NCBI GenBank assembly: GCA_003313425.1
Contig: NHZP01000074.1
Span: 146,703 to 210,702 of the forward strand
Direction: 5' to 3'
DNA length: 64,000 nucleotides
Source of the DNA: Pseudopyrenochaeta lycopersici
Lineage: Eukaryota > Ascomycota > Dothideomycetes > Pleosporales > Pseudopyrenochaetaceae
Positions 11,600 to 22,549 of the stretch are shown here, one piece after another. The notes beneath the pieces were generated by a model. The model ran no database searches, was not told the DNA's origin, and worked only from the letters and a program-made list of their open reading frames with translations. The translations under genes were made by a program, and so were the position numbers. The number at the start of each line of letters is the position of its first letter. The first letter of the stretch is position 1.

Positions 11600-12050
11600 T
11601 AAACCTAAGAGCATTAGAAGCGTTTTTAGGTAACAAGGCCTCCGCCGCTTCTTACTCCTTAATATCCTGCTCTTCTACAGCTATTACTTCCTCCGCGCGC
11701 TAATTAATTAAATCTATTTATTATTATAACTACTCTTCGCAAGCCTAAGTAACGCGCAGCTCCTCTAGAGCTTTTTTATGCGCCTTTATCGCAACCTCTT
11801 ACACATTCCTAGATTCTTTTATCTGTTCTTAAAGCTTTATCTTCTAATCTACTAATTATTTAAACTTAGACTCTATAACCCGCACGTTATAACATTATCC
11901 TTAACGCAGACACTCGCTATATTTCCTAGAATAAATATAGACCTTACACACCTAGTTATACTTTACGCACGTTACGCACTTTTAGACTATAGCTTCCTTA
12001 AAGGAGTTAATAAAATTATAGAGACGTTAGTAATAAATAGTGCTAGATAC
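11600..12050 (-). pseudogene. antisense Cys-rich/coiled-coil ORF remnant between pol and 3' LTR
   Basis: On the minus strand a frame of about 145 codons can be read in which every interruption is TAA or TAG, as expected from former Gln codons, with no TGA. Its start is Cys-rich, with a KCVTC pair followed by further Cys at spacings like CX2C...C...C...C, and the remainder is rich in Glu, Lys, Gln and Ala like a coiled coil. It does not belong to pol, which ends with the chromodomain at about 11450. Small antisense genes are unusual but not unknown in LTR elements. Function is unknown; a zinc-binding regulatory protein is only a guess. Confidence 0.45.
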
Positions 12051-12140
12051 CTGTAGATGTTTAGGTATAGCGAGACATAATACAGTAAGAAGTAGGAAAC
12101 GCTCGCGTTATATAATAAGCACTAAGGACAGCGCTAGGAC

Positions 12141-12150
12141 AGGAGGGGGA
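12141..12150 (+). promoter_or_regulatory. polypurine tract of gypsy A
   Basis: AGGAGGGGGA three bases before the 3' LTR, the expected plus-strand DNA primer site for reverse transcription. Confidence 0.8.
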
Positions 12151-12153
12151 TAG

Positions 12154-12542
12154 TGTTACAATCCTGCTAGAACCCTATCCTAGTAACTCTAGCTAGACCT
12201 TACAAGTATTAGACCAACAACTAAGGTCACGTAACGTGCTCAGTTAATCAGTCTAATTAGCGACACTAAGCACACCAAGCACACTAAGTAACATGCATAA
12301 CTTTAATGTATATAGATTACTACAATAAACCCTTATAGCTTATTATGTTTAACTTAATATTATACTCTATAGTATAGTAATAGTAATACTAATTATTCTT
12401 AACCCTTAGTACTCTTTACAGAAGCGCCCTCTTACTGTCTTAGTACTAAACCCCCTTCTATCTAGTCCCTTACTCTATCCCGGAGAACTAACCTTGCAAT
12501 CTTATTAGTTATCCTCACCGATAGCTTTTAAGATTCTTCACA
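12154..12542 (+). repeat. 3' LTR of gypsy A
   Basis: 389 bp, starting TGTTACAATCCTGC and ending TTCACA, followed directly by the target duplication AATAG. Confidence 0.93.
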
Positions 12543-12567
12543 AATAGCTTAACACTACGGTCTTTAA

Positions 12568-14291
12568 ATGCCTTTAAATAAAGCAGATATCTAGCTTACT
12601 ATCTTAGCTATTTATGCGTATTAAATTAGTAGCAACCGGCCTGCTGCAGCAATCTTTAACGTGTCTGAAAGAATAATCTGTCGCTGACGCGCTGGGACTA
12701 CTACTTGACGCGATTACTAGCCTAACTTAAGGAAGCTTACCTAGCTAGAAGAGGAGGTAATAGTTAATTATATACTTAATCTAGATTAACGTGGATTTCC
12801 GCCTACGTACGCAGCTATCCGTGATATGGCTAATAAGCTGCTATCAACGCGTGGTGGAGGTTAGGTTGGCATAAATTGGTTATCTAACTTTGTTAAGCGT
12901 ACAGACAGTCTAACGACGCGTTTTACCTAAGCGTATGATAGGCAGAGAGCTCTATGTGAGGATCTAAAGTTAGTTAACAGCTAGTTTAAGCGATTAGAGG
13001 AGATAAAGGTAAAGTACAGCATACTAGATAAGGATATATTTAACTTTAACGAAGCTAGCTTTATAATAGGTAAGATAACGACTTAGCTAGTTATAACTAG
13101 GTTAGAGAGGAGAGGGCGGCTAAAGGCTATCTAGCTAGGCAACTGTAAGTAGGTAACGTTAATTTAAGGCATTAACGCTGCTAGCTAGGTAATCCCACCC
13201 TTCCTAATCTTTACTAGCTAGCATTACTATCGTGCCTGGTAGTAGGAAGAAGCTATCCTACGCGACTAGGCTATCTTAGTTAGTGACAATAGCTAGACAA
13301 CTAATTAGCTTAGAGTAGTATAGCTAAAGCACTTTAATGCTTATACAAAGACAAGGGTAGTAGGCGCGCGTTAGCTGCTTATCCTTAATGGCTATAAGAG
13401 CTATTACTCTCTTAAATTTTAAGAGATCTGCAGAGAGAGCAACATCTATACCCTCTGCATGCCACCTCACTTATCTTATCTGCTGCAGCCTCTTAACGTT
13501 AGCTGCTTCTCTCCTCTTAAGAAGGCGTACAGCCGCTAGATAGAGAGCTTAATTAAGGCCCACATTAACCACATTACTAAACTTGAATTTCTGCCTGCCT
13601 TTAAAGCAGCATTTGATTAAGCTTTCACTGCAGTTAATATACGCTCAGCATTTCGAGGAGCAGGCCTTGTTCCTCTCCAGCCAGACGTTGTCTTGTCAAG
13701 GCTAGATGTCCAGCTGCGTACGCTATCACCACCAGCTCAGTTAGGAGCTCAGGAAGGAGCTCAGCTAGGAGCTCAGCTAGGAGCTCAGCTAGGAGCTCAG
13801 CAAGGAGCTCTATGGGAGCCTTAAACACTAAGGAACCCACGTGAGTTTAAGGCTCAATCAACTCTAATTAGCGATCGCGTTCGATGGCATAAGAGCTTAT
13901 CACTAGCCCTAATTATTAAGGCGCTTAATTAGTTTACAAAGGGGCTATAGTAGGGGCATATTAAGCTAAGCGAATAGAGGGTAGGATTAATAGCCTTAAG
14001 AAGGCTAATAAGGCAGTAACTTAGCAAAAGCAGCGCAAGAGAAAGTAGATTTAGAAGGGAGGAGTCTTAATAAAGGGAGTTAGAGAGGATATAGCTACTT
14101 AACAAGAGGCTAATTAACAGATTAGGCGTGAAATGCGTTAAAGTAGGGAGTAATCAGGCCTTAGCAGCCGGGCTCTATCGCGCTGTAAAAGGTGCAGAGA
14201 GACTGGGTATAACTCGTGCACGTATAAAAACGGTACTATAGGTGCTACTTAAGCTTACATATTAATATCTATAGATTACTTGAATTTATAG
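12568..14291 (+). pseudogene. transposase remnant of the second pogo-like element
   Basis: The frame starts at ATG 12568 and shows the family landmarks in order: NFNEASF near 13036 in place of [19 protein letters not shown] near 13380 in place of the second catalytic Asp block, and LLQPLNVSCFSPLKK near 13480 for the third. All three Asp are Asn. A 12-bp tandem repeat (13743-13812) lies after the DDE domain. At the end a zinc knuckle (about 14184-14230) keeps two Cys, while the His and last Cys are Tyr. Multiple TAG/TAA and at least one frame change occur. It is dead, but less eroded than the gypsy element inside it. Confidence 0.85.
13743..13812 (+). repeat. 12-bp in-frame tandem repeat in the transposase remnant
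   Basis: About six units of AGGAGCTCAGCT, which would add Leu-Gly-Ala-Gln-type tetrapeptides to the transposase C-terminal half. On the minus strand it gives a repetitive Leu/Ala/Glu open frame that is only a shadow. Confidence 0.85.
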
Positions 14292-14308
14292 TTAAGCTGT
14301 ACGCTGGT

Positions 14309-14356
14309 AGAGGTGCTCAAACTTGGTGGGGTGCGGCGCTCGCTTGTGGGACACGT
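14309..14356. repeat. right TIR of the second pogo-like element
   Basis: 48-bp partner of 5411-5475, followed by the TA target duplication at 14357-14358. Confidence 0.9.
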
Positions 14357-14358
14357 TA

Positions 14359-15179
14359 GAGGTAACTTAAACTATAATAGAAAAGAAATAATAAAACTCT
14401 TCTAGAAGTATATAAGCTACTCTTACTTATAAAAGAGTAAGTAGAAGAGCGCTTTTACTGCTAAAGATACTATATACTCTACTAGTAGTAAATCTAACTA
14501 AGGCGTATAAAGAGACGCCTTTAGTATAGCTAAAAAAGTATTATTAGCCTTATAAAGTAATAACTATAGTAGAATATAAAGAAAATATAAATTTAGGTAA
14601 AGTAGTACTAGATCTAAGTATTCTTCTCTAAAAGATATAGTAGTAGTTAAAGGTATGAAATACTATACTTATAAATAGCGCTATAATCTTTTTAATTATT
14701 TTTATCTAAATAAAGATAAAGTACCTTCGTAGTTTATACTAGATTTAAGGATAGCTAAACTTATTAAGTATAAAGGAAAGTATAACCTAGAGCTAATTAA
14801 ATTATTAGACTTAAAGCGCTAATAATCTAAGACGCTGCTATTTAAGAATTTATATATACTAACTCTAGAAGTTATAAAAGATTAACTAGAAGAAAGAGTT
14901 ATATTAATAAATAAAGCTGCGTATACTACGTTAGTATTCTTAATAAAGAACTAACTATATCTACTAAAGAATATATTTATCTTTAATTTAGGCGTAATAA
15001 TATATATCTATAATATAGCGTAACTCTTAACTTACCTCTATCTACCTATCCCTAGTAACTATATATAGATAAGTAATATATAAATATAGATTAAAGGGTA
15101 TAGTACTATATATATTAAAGTTAAGTTGCTATATAGTATAAAGATACTCTAATTAGAGAATAGTGCCTTCTACCTAAAG
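14359..15179 (+). pseudogene. copia-like gag-protease remnant (3' part)
   Basis: This is the continuation of the frame interrupted by the pogo element. At about 14984-15022 it reads FNLGVIIYIYN, which corresponds to the copia-type protease signature around LDSGA..HICN after RIP changes: Asp to Asn, Ser to Leu, Ala to Val, His to Tyr and Cys to Tyr. It ends where the 231-bp LTR begins at 15180. Reverse transcriptase of this element was not seen, so it is truncated. Confidence 0.45.
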
Positions 15180-15410
15180 TGTAACGTATGGTTTCAGGTA
15201 ATAGTACTTACTTTATACTACAGATAATAGTAAAGGAATAGTTCTATATTACTGTAACTTAGCTATAGGAGAGAATAATACTTATTATCCTTACTCTGCG
15301 CAGCTAGCGCAGGTTTTAAGCAAGTCTATTATAGTACGCGCTAGCCCTTAAAAAAGTTTAGCGTAATTATACTATAATACTAAAGTTTAGATTTATAATA
15401 CTTTATTATA
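15180..15410 (-). repeat. 231-bp LTR of family C (left copy)
   Basis: Starts TGTAACGTATGG and ends TTTATTATA (TTTGTTACA in the best preserved copy). The next 255 bases (15411-15665) are shared with 53528-53780, so they are internal sequence. A purine-rich stretch on the minus strand right beside the LTR (AGAAGGGAAGG) fits a polypurine tract and a minus orientation. Confidence 0.75.
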
Positions 15411-15665
15411 GAGCCTTCCCTTCTAGCTAGCGTCCTAATAGTATTAATAGCCTTAATAAAAACCTAAAACTATATAGGAAAATAAGAAAAGAGTACCTAT
15501 ATATATATTTTAATCGCGTATCTTAGACGCGTCTTATACGCGTTATTATTATATATTATAGGCGCCTTATATTTACGCCCCTACTTCTAGTAAAGTTAAA
15601 GTAATTAAGACTTTTATTCTCTAGTAATAAGGTACAGACTTACTTTATAATAGTAGAGTTTTTGT

Positions 15666-18060
15666 TAGGACTAGTTCTATATAGTTATAGCCTGGTCCTT
15701 AGAGTTATTAGGGTTAGATAGGCATAAAGGAGTTTAATAAGAGATAATAGGATTGCATTAGTAACTAGAAGGATTGCTACCGCACAGGCAGGATCCTAAG
15801 GAGTTTTTATGTTCCTCTTACCCCGCACTTAGGACTAATTAGGCTAAAGGAGGTTAACCTTACCTTTAATAGCTATAATCTAGCCTATTATAGGCTAAAC
15901 TAGCTAAGTATACCTTAAGTATACTAGACTTGTTAGCTAGTCTAGTTAGGAGTTATTAACTCCTAATATTATCCCCCTTCTTAGGTAAAGACGTCTTATC
16001 TTATCTTAAGAAGATAGCTATATAACTTAGACGCCCCTTATAAAGGCTAGATTAGTATAATCTAGCTAAATATAGTAAATATAAAGATAAAAGAGAGTTA
16101 TAGTTAGTAAAAAGGCGTAGTAGCCTATACTACTAAGTAATCTATAAGTAAACCTAAGTAAGAGAAAGTTCTAGACTTTTACTTATATATAGACTAGCTA
16201 CATAGACTATAAGTATATAAGGCCTACATCTTCTCTCTTCCTTATACTCTACTCTTATTTTAAGGATTTTTTAGTAAGTCTTTCCTTAGCTAAATCTATA
16301 TAAATTCCTTTAACTTTCTATAGTTTAGGCTATATTAGGCTAATTTAGCTTAATAAGGCTAAAAGGACTATAGAGAAGAGTAAATATATCTAGAATATAG
16401 CTAACCTAACCTCTTTAGAGCTAGTTACTAGTATTCTATCTTACTTTAGCCTATATTTAGTTTAATCTTTCCTTTTCTAGCCTAATCTAGACTATTACAG
16501 CCTAATTTAGTGTAATAGTTACTATAGATTACTAGCGTTACCTAGAAGACTTCTCTACTACTAAAGTAGTAACTATCTTACCTTATATTTACTATATTAC
16601 TGCTTAAGCTAAGAGTTCTTTTAATTCTTACTGTATTTTCTTACCTACTACTTACTCTTAGGTGTTTCTTTATGCTAGGGGGCATTAATATAAGCAGTGT
16701 AAGCGTTACTATTCTACTTCTACTAATTATTTTTGCTATAAGTACTATTTTTAGCTTAGAATAGGCTGTAACTAGCTAAATTAAGCTAGATTAGCTAATT
16801 CTAGGTTATAAGTGCCTAGAGATAATAACTTCTATAAGCTCTTAGTTATTATTAGTAGATATTCTTATATTACCTTTAGAAAGAGTCCTCTTCTCCCTAG
16901 ACTAGGCTATACTACCTTATTATTAGCTAATAATACCTAGATTACTATTAAGGAGGCTAGGCGTAACCTAATAGATCCTTATAATAAACTTATTACCTCT
17001 ATCTACTAGTAAGTAGCTACTTTTAGCCTACTTTAGGCTAAACTTAGAGAAGAAGAGGTATAGCTAATATATTTCTAGCCTATACTACTTATATTCTAAT
17101 AGCTATACCTTTTATAAAAGTACTTTATTAGATTCTAAGACTATAGGTACTTTTATATACTCTAAAGGTTATTCTAGAGTAAAAGATACTATTATTACTA
17201 AGAATATAGCTTAGAAGCATAAATTAGAGGAAGTTCTTAGTAAAGAGGCTAACTTTACGCCTTCTAAGGCTGTAAGTACTCTTATTTAAGCTAAAATAGC
17301 TTAATTTAGCTTTTACTAACTTATTTTCTTCTAGAAGAAGTAGAATATTTATATTACTACTATTAAAGGCCCTTAAACTACTTATTAGATTTATAATTAT
17401 TACTAAAAGCTTACTAAACTCTCTAATAAGAAAGCTACAGCCCTAAAAAAGCTAAATAGGGCTAGAAAGGCCTTAAATAGCGCTAAAACTACTACTACTA
17501 AAGAAAAATAGTAAACTAAGGTAGATAATTAGAAGGCTATTATTAAGGTAGCTTAGGCTAAACTTAATAAGCTTATTAATAGGTAATTTTAGCTATAATC
17601 TAGTTAATTAGAGTATAATAGGCTAAGATAGTATAGAGAACTAGCTTAGTTTAGCATAAAAATAGTAGTTTTAGTTATTTAGCGTTTAGTCTAGGTGTAT
17701 TTTTAGATTTAATACCCCTTTTTCTAGCCTTTAATAGCCCTTTTTCTACCTCTTATAGTATCTTAATAGTATTTAGGGCAATATAAGCTCTTCTAGCTTA
17801 GAAGGGGCCTATTTAGCCTACTAGGTACTTAATAGGGCATAATATACTATATATCCCTAAGATTACCCTAGATTACGTCTTTCTAGGCTATAATAGGCTA
17901 AATAATAGGCATATAGGAGATAGTTTCCTAGGCTAGTAGTTGCAGCGCTATTAAATACCTTAAAAAAACCTTATAGGAAAAATTATAAGGTAAAGGTAGC
18001 TAAGTTTTCCTTTTCTTAGTATCTCTAGTATTATTCTTTCTTAACTATCCCCCTCTTTTT
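15666..18060. other. RIP-degraded insertion, unidentified
   Basis: The sequence is rich in the motif TAGGCTAA in both orientations. On the forward strand, 16630-17640 holds a coding remnant that ends in a Lys/Ala-rich, coiled-coil-like stretch at about 17390-17580. I could not assign it to a transposon family. It separates the chromodomain of gypsy C from its 3' end, so it is probably a further nested insertion. Confidence 0.4.
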
Positions 18061-18079
18061 AGTTGTTATCTGCAATAAA

Positions 18080-19632
18080 TTAGGGTATTATCTATTAATC
18101 TGCGCTATTTTATGCTAGTTTAGGTCCTACTAGGGCTTTAAGCCCTCTTCTAGAACGCTTTAAGCGTATTACTAGAAATATTAGTTACTACTTCCTAGGT
18201 ATTATCTTTATTAGGGTAGTATTTCTATTTAATTAGAGATTCCTATTAGCCTTTTTAGTTACGCTTATAATTAACTATTCTTTCTACCTTATAGATATTA
18301 TTATTATAGCTGTAGAGAGTGTCTATAGGTAGGTCTTTAGGGTATTATATTAAACTCTTTTTAATATATAGGTTTAATAGTAAGGCGTAAAAAACTAGAT
18401 AGACCTCTTTTAGCCCTAGATAGTCTACCTTATACGTAGATAGGCTATATTAGGCTATAATAGTTCTAGGTCTAGAGTATTTCTAGTTAAGTTTCTTTTT
18501 TAGCCTTAATAACTTAATATTTTAGTTAGATACTAGTACTTAGTCTCTAACCTTAAATTTAGCTAGTAATTATTTCTTATTAGTATACTTTTTATAGTAT
18601 TTATTTACAGCTTTAATCTCTTTTTAATACCTTTTCTAGATATTAATAATATAAGCTATAATATCTCTTCTAAGAGGTAATTCTCCCCCGTCTAAAAGAG
18701 ATTTAGGCTATTCTAGCCCTATTAGGTTTATTCTATAGTTTATATAGAATAGGGTGTCCTTTATAGTTAAATATACACTATTATTATATATAAATTCCCC
18801 TATAGATAGCTATAAAGCCTAATTATCCTACTCTAGGTTATAATAATACTAAAGGTACTACTCTAGAGTCTAATTTTACCTTTTTATTTAACTATTAGTT
18901 TATAGATAGTAGGTAGACGTTAAAACCCTCTTTAAATTAAGGTAATAGTTAAACGTCTTCTAGTACTTTAAGTTTATTAAAGAACTTCTATTAGAGATAA
19001 TTATTTATAGTACTCTGTAAAGTCTAATAACTTCGCGTAGCTAGGCCTAGGCTAGGTCCTGCCTATTCTAATCGCCCCTTACTAGGACGTAATAGGCTAT
19101 TTTAGTTAGCTTATCTATAATTACTAATATTACGTTATAAACTAACCCTTAGAACTTACTTAGAGGTAATTCTATAATAAAATTTATTATAACAGTCTCC
19201 TACGCAGGCGTAGGGGCTATAATAGACTATAAGGCTTCTACTTTACTACTATTAACTTTCTATAATATAGGTAGTTGTTATAGTAAGCAGCTACGTCCTT
19301 AGCTATCCCTAGCTAGGTATATTAGCGAGATAACTTCTTAAGTGTCCTCCTTGCGCTAAAATATCCTACTATTAGGTTATTATAACACCCTGCAAAGGCT
19401 GTCGCCTTCTCTTAGTCTATTTTAAGGACTTTTTAGCGGGATTAGGCCGTTCTAACCCTAATTAGGCTGTTCTTATCCTCGCCTACCTTAGTTTCTGCTA
19501 AGGAGGCCTTATTACTGCCCTCTGTTCCTTTAGGCCTATCCTCGTTATTCTTCTTGCGCCTAAGGATTATTTTAACCCGTTAAAACTTATATAGAGCTTC
19601 CTGCAGATCTACTCCCTTAGCGCTAGAATAAG
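18080..19632 (-). pseudogene. gypsy C integrase and chromodomain remnant
   Basis: Read on the minus strand, the core of a retroviral-type integrase runs from about 19400 down to 18560, followed by the integrase C-terminus (KVDYLG..., HPVFH-like block) and a chromodomain with a YKVERIVNYKRN-like start near 18330-18250. Stops are TAA/TAG at former Gln and Trp positions. The upstream continuation is at 34636 on the other side of the composite, where the sequence is gag-like rather than RT-like. Confidence 0.7.
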
Positions 19633-19638
19633 TAATAG

Positions 19639-20017
19639 TGTGGAGTTAACAAGGTGGTTCGGCTCAATCCCGCAGTTCTGGTGTTGTGAATGAGAGGTAA
19701 TGATGGAATCCAAACGTGCGTGAATAACAGGAGCAGCTCTGCCTGTGCAGTCTGCCAGAAACGAAGGTAAGTATAGAGCCTAATTAAAAGTAATAAACAA
19801 AATAGTCTGAAATCTTATTAAATTAACGTAGCTAATGCACTAGCTACTTTGCAAAATCTTAGTTTTAAAGTAAATTATCGTGGTGTGTAGTGCATAGTGC
19901 ATCACGTTTAGTGCATAAAGTTAAGATCTCTCGTATCTTTAAGTTTTATTACTAAATTTCGCTAATAAAGGAAACCTATTATTACCTAATTACCTAGGTA
20001 CCCTGTATAACAGCATA
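19639..20017 (-). repeat. LTR of family B, inverted copy
   Basis: Reverse complement of the LTRs at 21447-21823 and 34251-34628. The end proximal to the flank reads TGTGGAGTTAACAAGG. Confidence 0.9.
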
Positions 20018-21446
20018 AACCTCCCCTACTTTAAGCTTAGTCCTATTAAGCTTATAAATCCTGCTTATTATTCCTTCTCTTTATAAGTAGAACTATTAGC
20101 AGGAGGAGAAGAGAGCTAAGAAAAGATATATAAAAAAAGAAAGGAAAGAAAGAAATTATTACCCTACGAATAAAGGGAAGGCAGTATAAGCTGTATTTCT
20201 GCAGGAGGAGCAGTCCTTATAATTGTGCAGGTTCCTTTATAAACTCTCGCGCTTTATTATTAAATCTCTTAAAGATAGTAGGAAAAACAAAGGAAAACGC
20301 GCCTTAACCTTACTGTTAACGACGCTAGCAAGTATACTATCGTCCTAGTATCCTTTAAATAACTAGGAGGCACTTAGCTAATTAGAGTCTGTTAAGCCTT
20401 ACCTAGTAATTACTAATTAGCTAGGCTCTTAATAGTGCAGCTAAATTATCCTTACTTCTTCTTCTTAATCTCCTTAATCCTCTTGCTACGACGAGGAGTC
20501 TGCGACAGTGTATGCAGATTTAACGCGCTTATATTAGGTTGCGCTTGCCTAGGACGAGAAGGCGCGAGAGGAGGTCCTATAGGTAACTAACCAGGCGAAT
20601 ATTAACTTAGCGCCTGTTACTGCGATAACGACCTTCGTAAACTAGTACGAGTTAAAGTCTGTGGAGACTTAGTTACGCTTTAGATAGACAGGCGCCTTAG
20701 TTTCTCCTTCCTGTCTAGTATCCTAGCAGCCTTACTATTAGGATTATTAGAAAGCTCCTTAAGAACCTTGTCTAGGGCAGTGCGCTGTTTAACCTGCCTA
20801 TTGTGCTTCTACTACTTAGCTTCCTAAGCTAGATTTATACCTTTATTTAAGAAGAATAACCTGTTAGGTACGCTAAGGTCTCTATCTTCCCTAAAAGTAA
20901 GCTTCTTATAATGCTGGCAGATAACCTAATACTGTTTAATTATCTTTACTATAGCTTTCCTAGTATCCTTAATAAATTGACAGATTAAACTAGGATTAGG
21001 CTAATCTGTGAACAAGTTAGTTAGTTCCTCTAAGACTAGCGGAGAGTCCTATCTTAGCTAACAGTTTACAGCCTTAGTAATGTTTGATGAGTATACTAGT
21101 GTAACATCTCTAGGAAAGGCCTACTTAACGCTGCTATAGTAATTTGAGTGTCTAGAAGGTAACTTTGGCGTAGTAGTTAGGCTTTAAAAGGTAGTAGTAA
21201 GCTCTTAATAGGAGCCTATCTTAGGAATCTCTATTGTAGTTATGTCCTCTTCTACCTTAATAAACTAAGGCAAGATAGTTCGTTATTGCTTAGTTGCAGG
21301 TCGAGTAGATCCATAAGGCAGCCTAGGATCAGAGATACGGATATAACTAGCCTTGTAAGGCTGACTAAACTATTTAACGTTAGGAAATTTCGCACTGCAA
21401 TTCTCTAGCTAGTCCCTCTTATTATCCTATCCCTTAATATAACTAG
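20018..21446 (-). pseudogene. inverted copy of the extra ORF C-terminal part of element B1
   Basis: These 1429 bases are the reverse complement of 32822-34250 without indels. They contain the C-terminal third of the extra ORF, including the block equivalent to the RISDPRLPYGST motif (the Tyr codon is at 21313-21315). They are less RIP-altered than the forward copy in places, which helps to read the family motif. The frame is broken by many stops. Confidence 0.85.
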
Positions 21447-21823
21447 TGTGCCGTTGCACAGGGTACCTGGGCAATCAGGTGATGATGGGTTTCCTTTGTC
21501 AGCGAAATTTGGTGATAAAACTTGGAGATGCGAGAGATCTTAACATCATGCACCAAACGTGATGCACCGTGCACTACACACCACGAGAATTCACTTCAAA
21601 ACTGAGATTTTGCAAAGTAGCTAGTGCATTAGCTACGTCAATTCAATGAGATTTCAGACCATTTTGTTTATTACTTTTAATCAGGCTCCATACTTACCTT
21701 CGTTTCTGGCAGACTGCACAGGCAGGCTGCTCCTGTTATTCACGCACGTTTGACTCCAACGTTACCTCTCATTCACAACACCAGAACTGCGGGATTATGC
21801 CAAACCACCTTGTTAACTCCACA
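21447..21823 (+). repeat. 5' LTR of element B1 (best preserved copy)
   Basis: Starts TGTGCCGTTGCACAGGG and ends GTTAACTCCACA, 377 bp. It keeps most of its CA and TG dinucleotides, unlike its partners, so it is the closest to the original LTR. Confidence 0.88.
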
Positions 21824-22006
21824 AATAATAGCGAAGCCTAAGGGGCACAACGGTCTGTTCTAGTTAGGCTACAGCTAATAAGAGCAGAAAAAGCCTACAT
21901 AGCATTGAACTGTCAACGTCGAAAACATAAATGTGAGAGCGCTACATTGCGATACAGAGATCATAGGATTACCTAGAAAGAGCTGGGTGTCTGTTTAACC
22001 CTGAAA

Positions 22007-22197
22007 AACTTTAAGAGGGATGGCGCTGTTGCGGCCAGCCTTCGGAACCTTTGAGAGGGATGGCGCTGTTACGGCCAGCCTTCGGAACCTTTAAGAGGGA
22101 TAGCGCTGTTGCGGCCAGCCTTCAGAACCTTTAAGAGGGATAGCGCTGTTACGGCTAGCCTTCGGAACCTTTAAGAGGGATAGCGCTGTTGCGGCCA
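22007..22197 (+). repeat. 40-bp tandem repeat in the leader of element B1
   Basis: Nearly five units containing GAGGGATGGCGCTGTT and CGGCCAGCCTTCGG. Units differ by A/G and C/T transitions only. It lies about 180 bp after the 5' LTR and before gag, the place of the packaging/leader region in LTR elements. It is not a CRISPR array because there are no spacers. Confidence 0.9.
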
Positions 22198-22549
22198 CCC
22201 CCTCTACATTTTTAGAGCTAAGAGTTAACAGGGACCAGCTCTGTTAAGGCTGTATCCTTATTATCTTGCTATAACAAATTAAGACTTCCTATAACATAAG
22301 CAGAAGCTAACTTAGTAGTAGAAGAACAAGAACAAGAACAAGATAACAGAAAACAGAAACAAGAACAGCTATAAACGATTAAGAAATAATTCAGAAGTAG
22401 TACAGTATCAGATTTTAGTTAATTATTAGCGTTAGTAAGGAACTGCCTAGTAGTTGCAGTCTCCTTATTTAGTTATACTAAAGGACTGCAGCAGCCTATT
22501 CAGGATTTAGCCTTCAGCCATCCTTATAGCTGACTCGACACTAGATTTG

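Larger units (their letters stand above)
5496..12542 (+). mobile_element. Ty3/gypsy chromovirus-type LTR retrotransposon, gypsy A (complete, RIP-inactivated)
   Basis: The element is 7047 bp with two 389-bp LTRs (5496-5884 and 12154-12542), a perfect 5-bp target duplication AATAG (5491-5495 and 12543-12547) and a polypurine tract just before the 3' LTR. The order gag, protease, reverse transcriptase, RNase H, integrase, chromodomain is readable on the forward strand, although every domain carries stops. It is inserted into the left end of the second pogo-like element and is therefore younger than it. Confidence 0.95.
5411..14356 (+). mobile_element. second pogo-like transposon (nested: split by gypsy A)
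   Basis: The terminal inverted repeats start ACGTGTCC and run to GAGCACCTCT. The left copy is 5411-5475 and the right copy 14309-14356, flanked by TA at 5409-5410 and 14357-14358. Removing gypsy A (5496-12542) and one AATAG duplication restores an element of about 1.9 kb with a single forward transposase remnant. The left repeat carries a 17-bp tandem duplication of the CAAGCGAGCGCCGC motif, which makes it 65 instead of 48 bp. Confidence 0.9.

Noticed and set aside
13634..13840. Leu/Ala/Glu-repeat open frame on the minus strand
   Set aside because: Antisense reading of the 12-bp tandem repeat inside the pogo transposase remnant.
15663..15690. TGTTAGGACTAG as the start of another LTR
   Set aside because: No second copy and no CA-ending partner found nearby.
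22007..22197. Possible CRISPR array
   Set aside because: Units are directly contiguous without spacers, and the DNA is eukaryotic.
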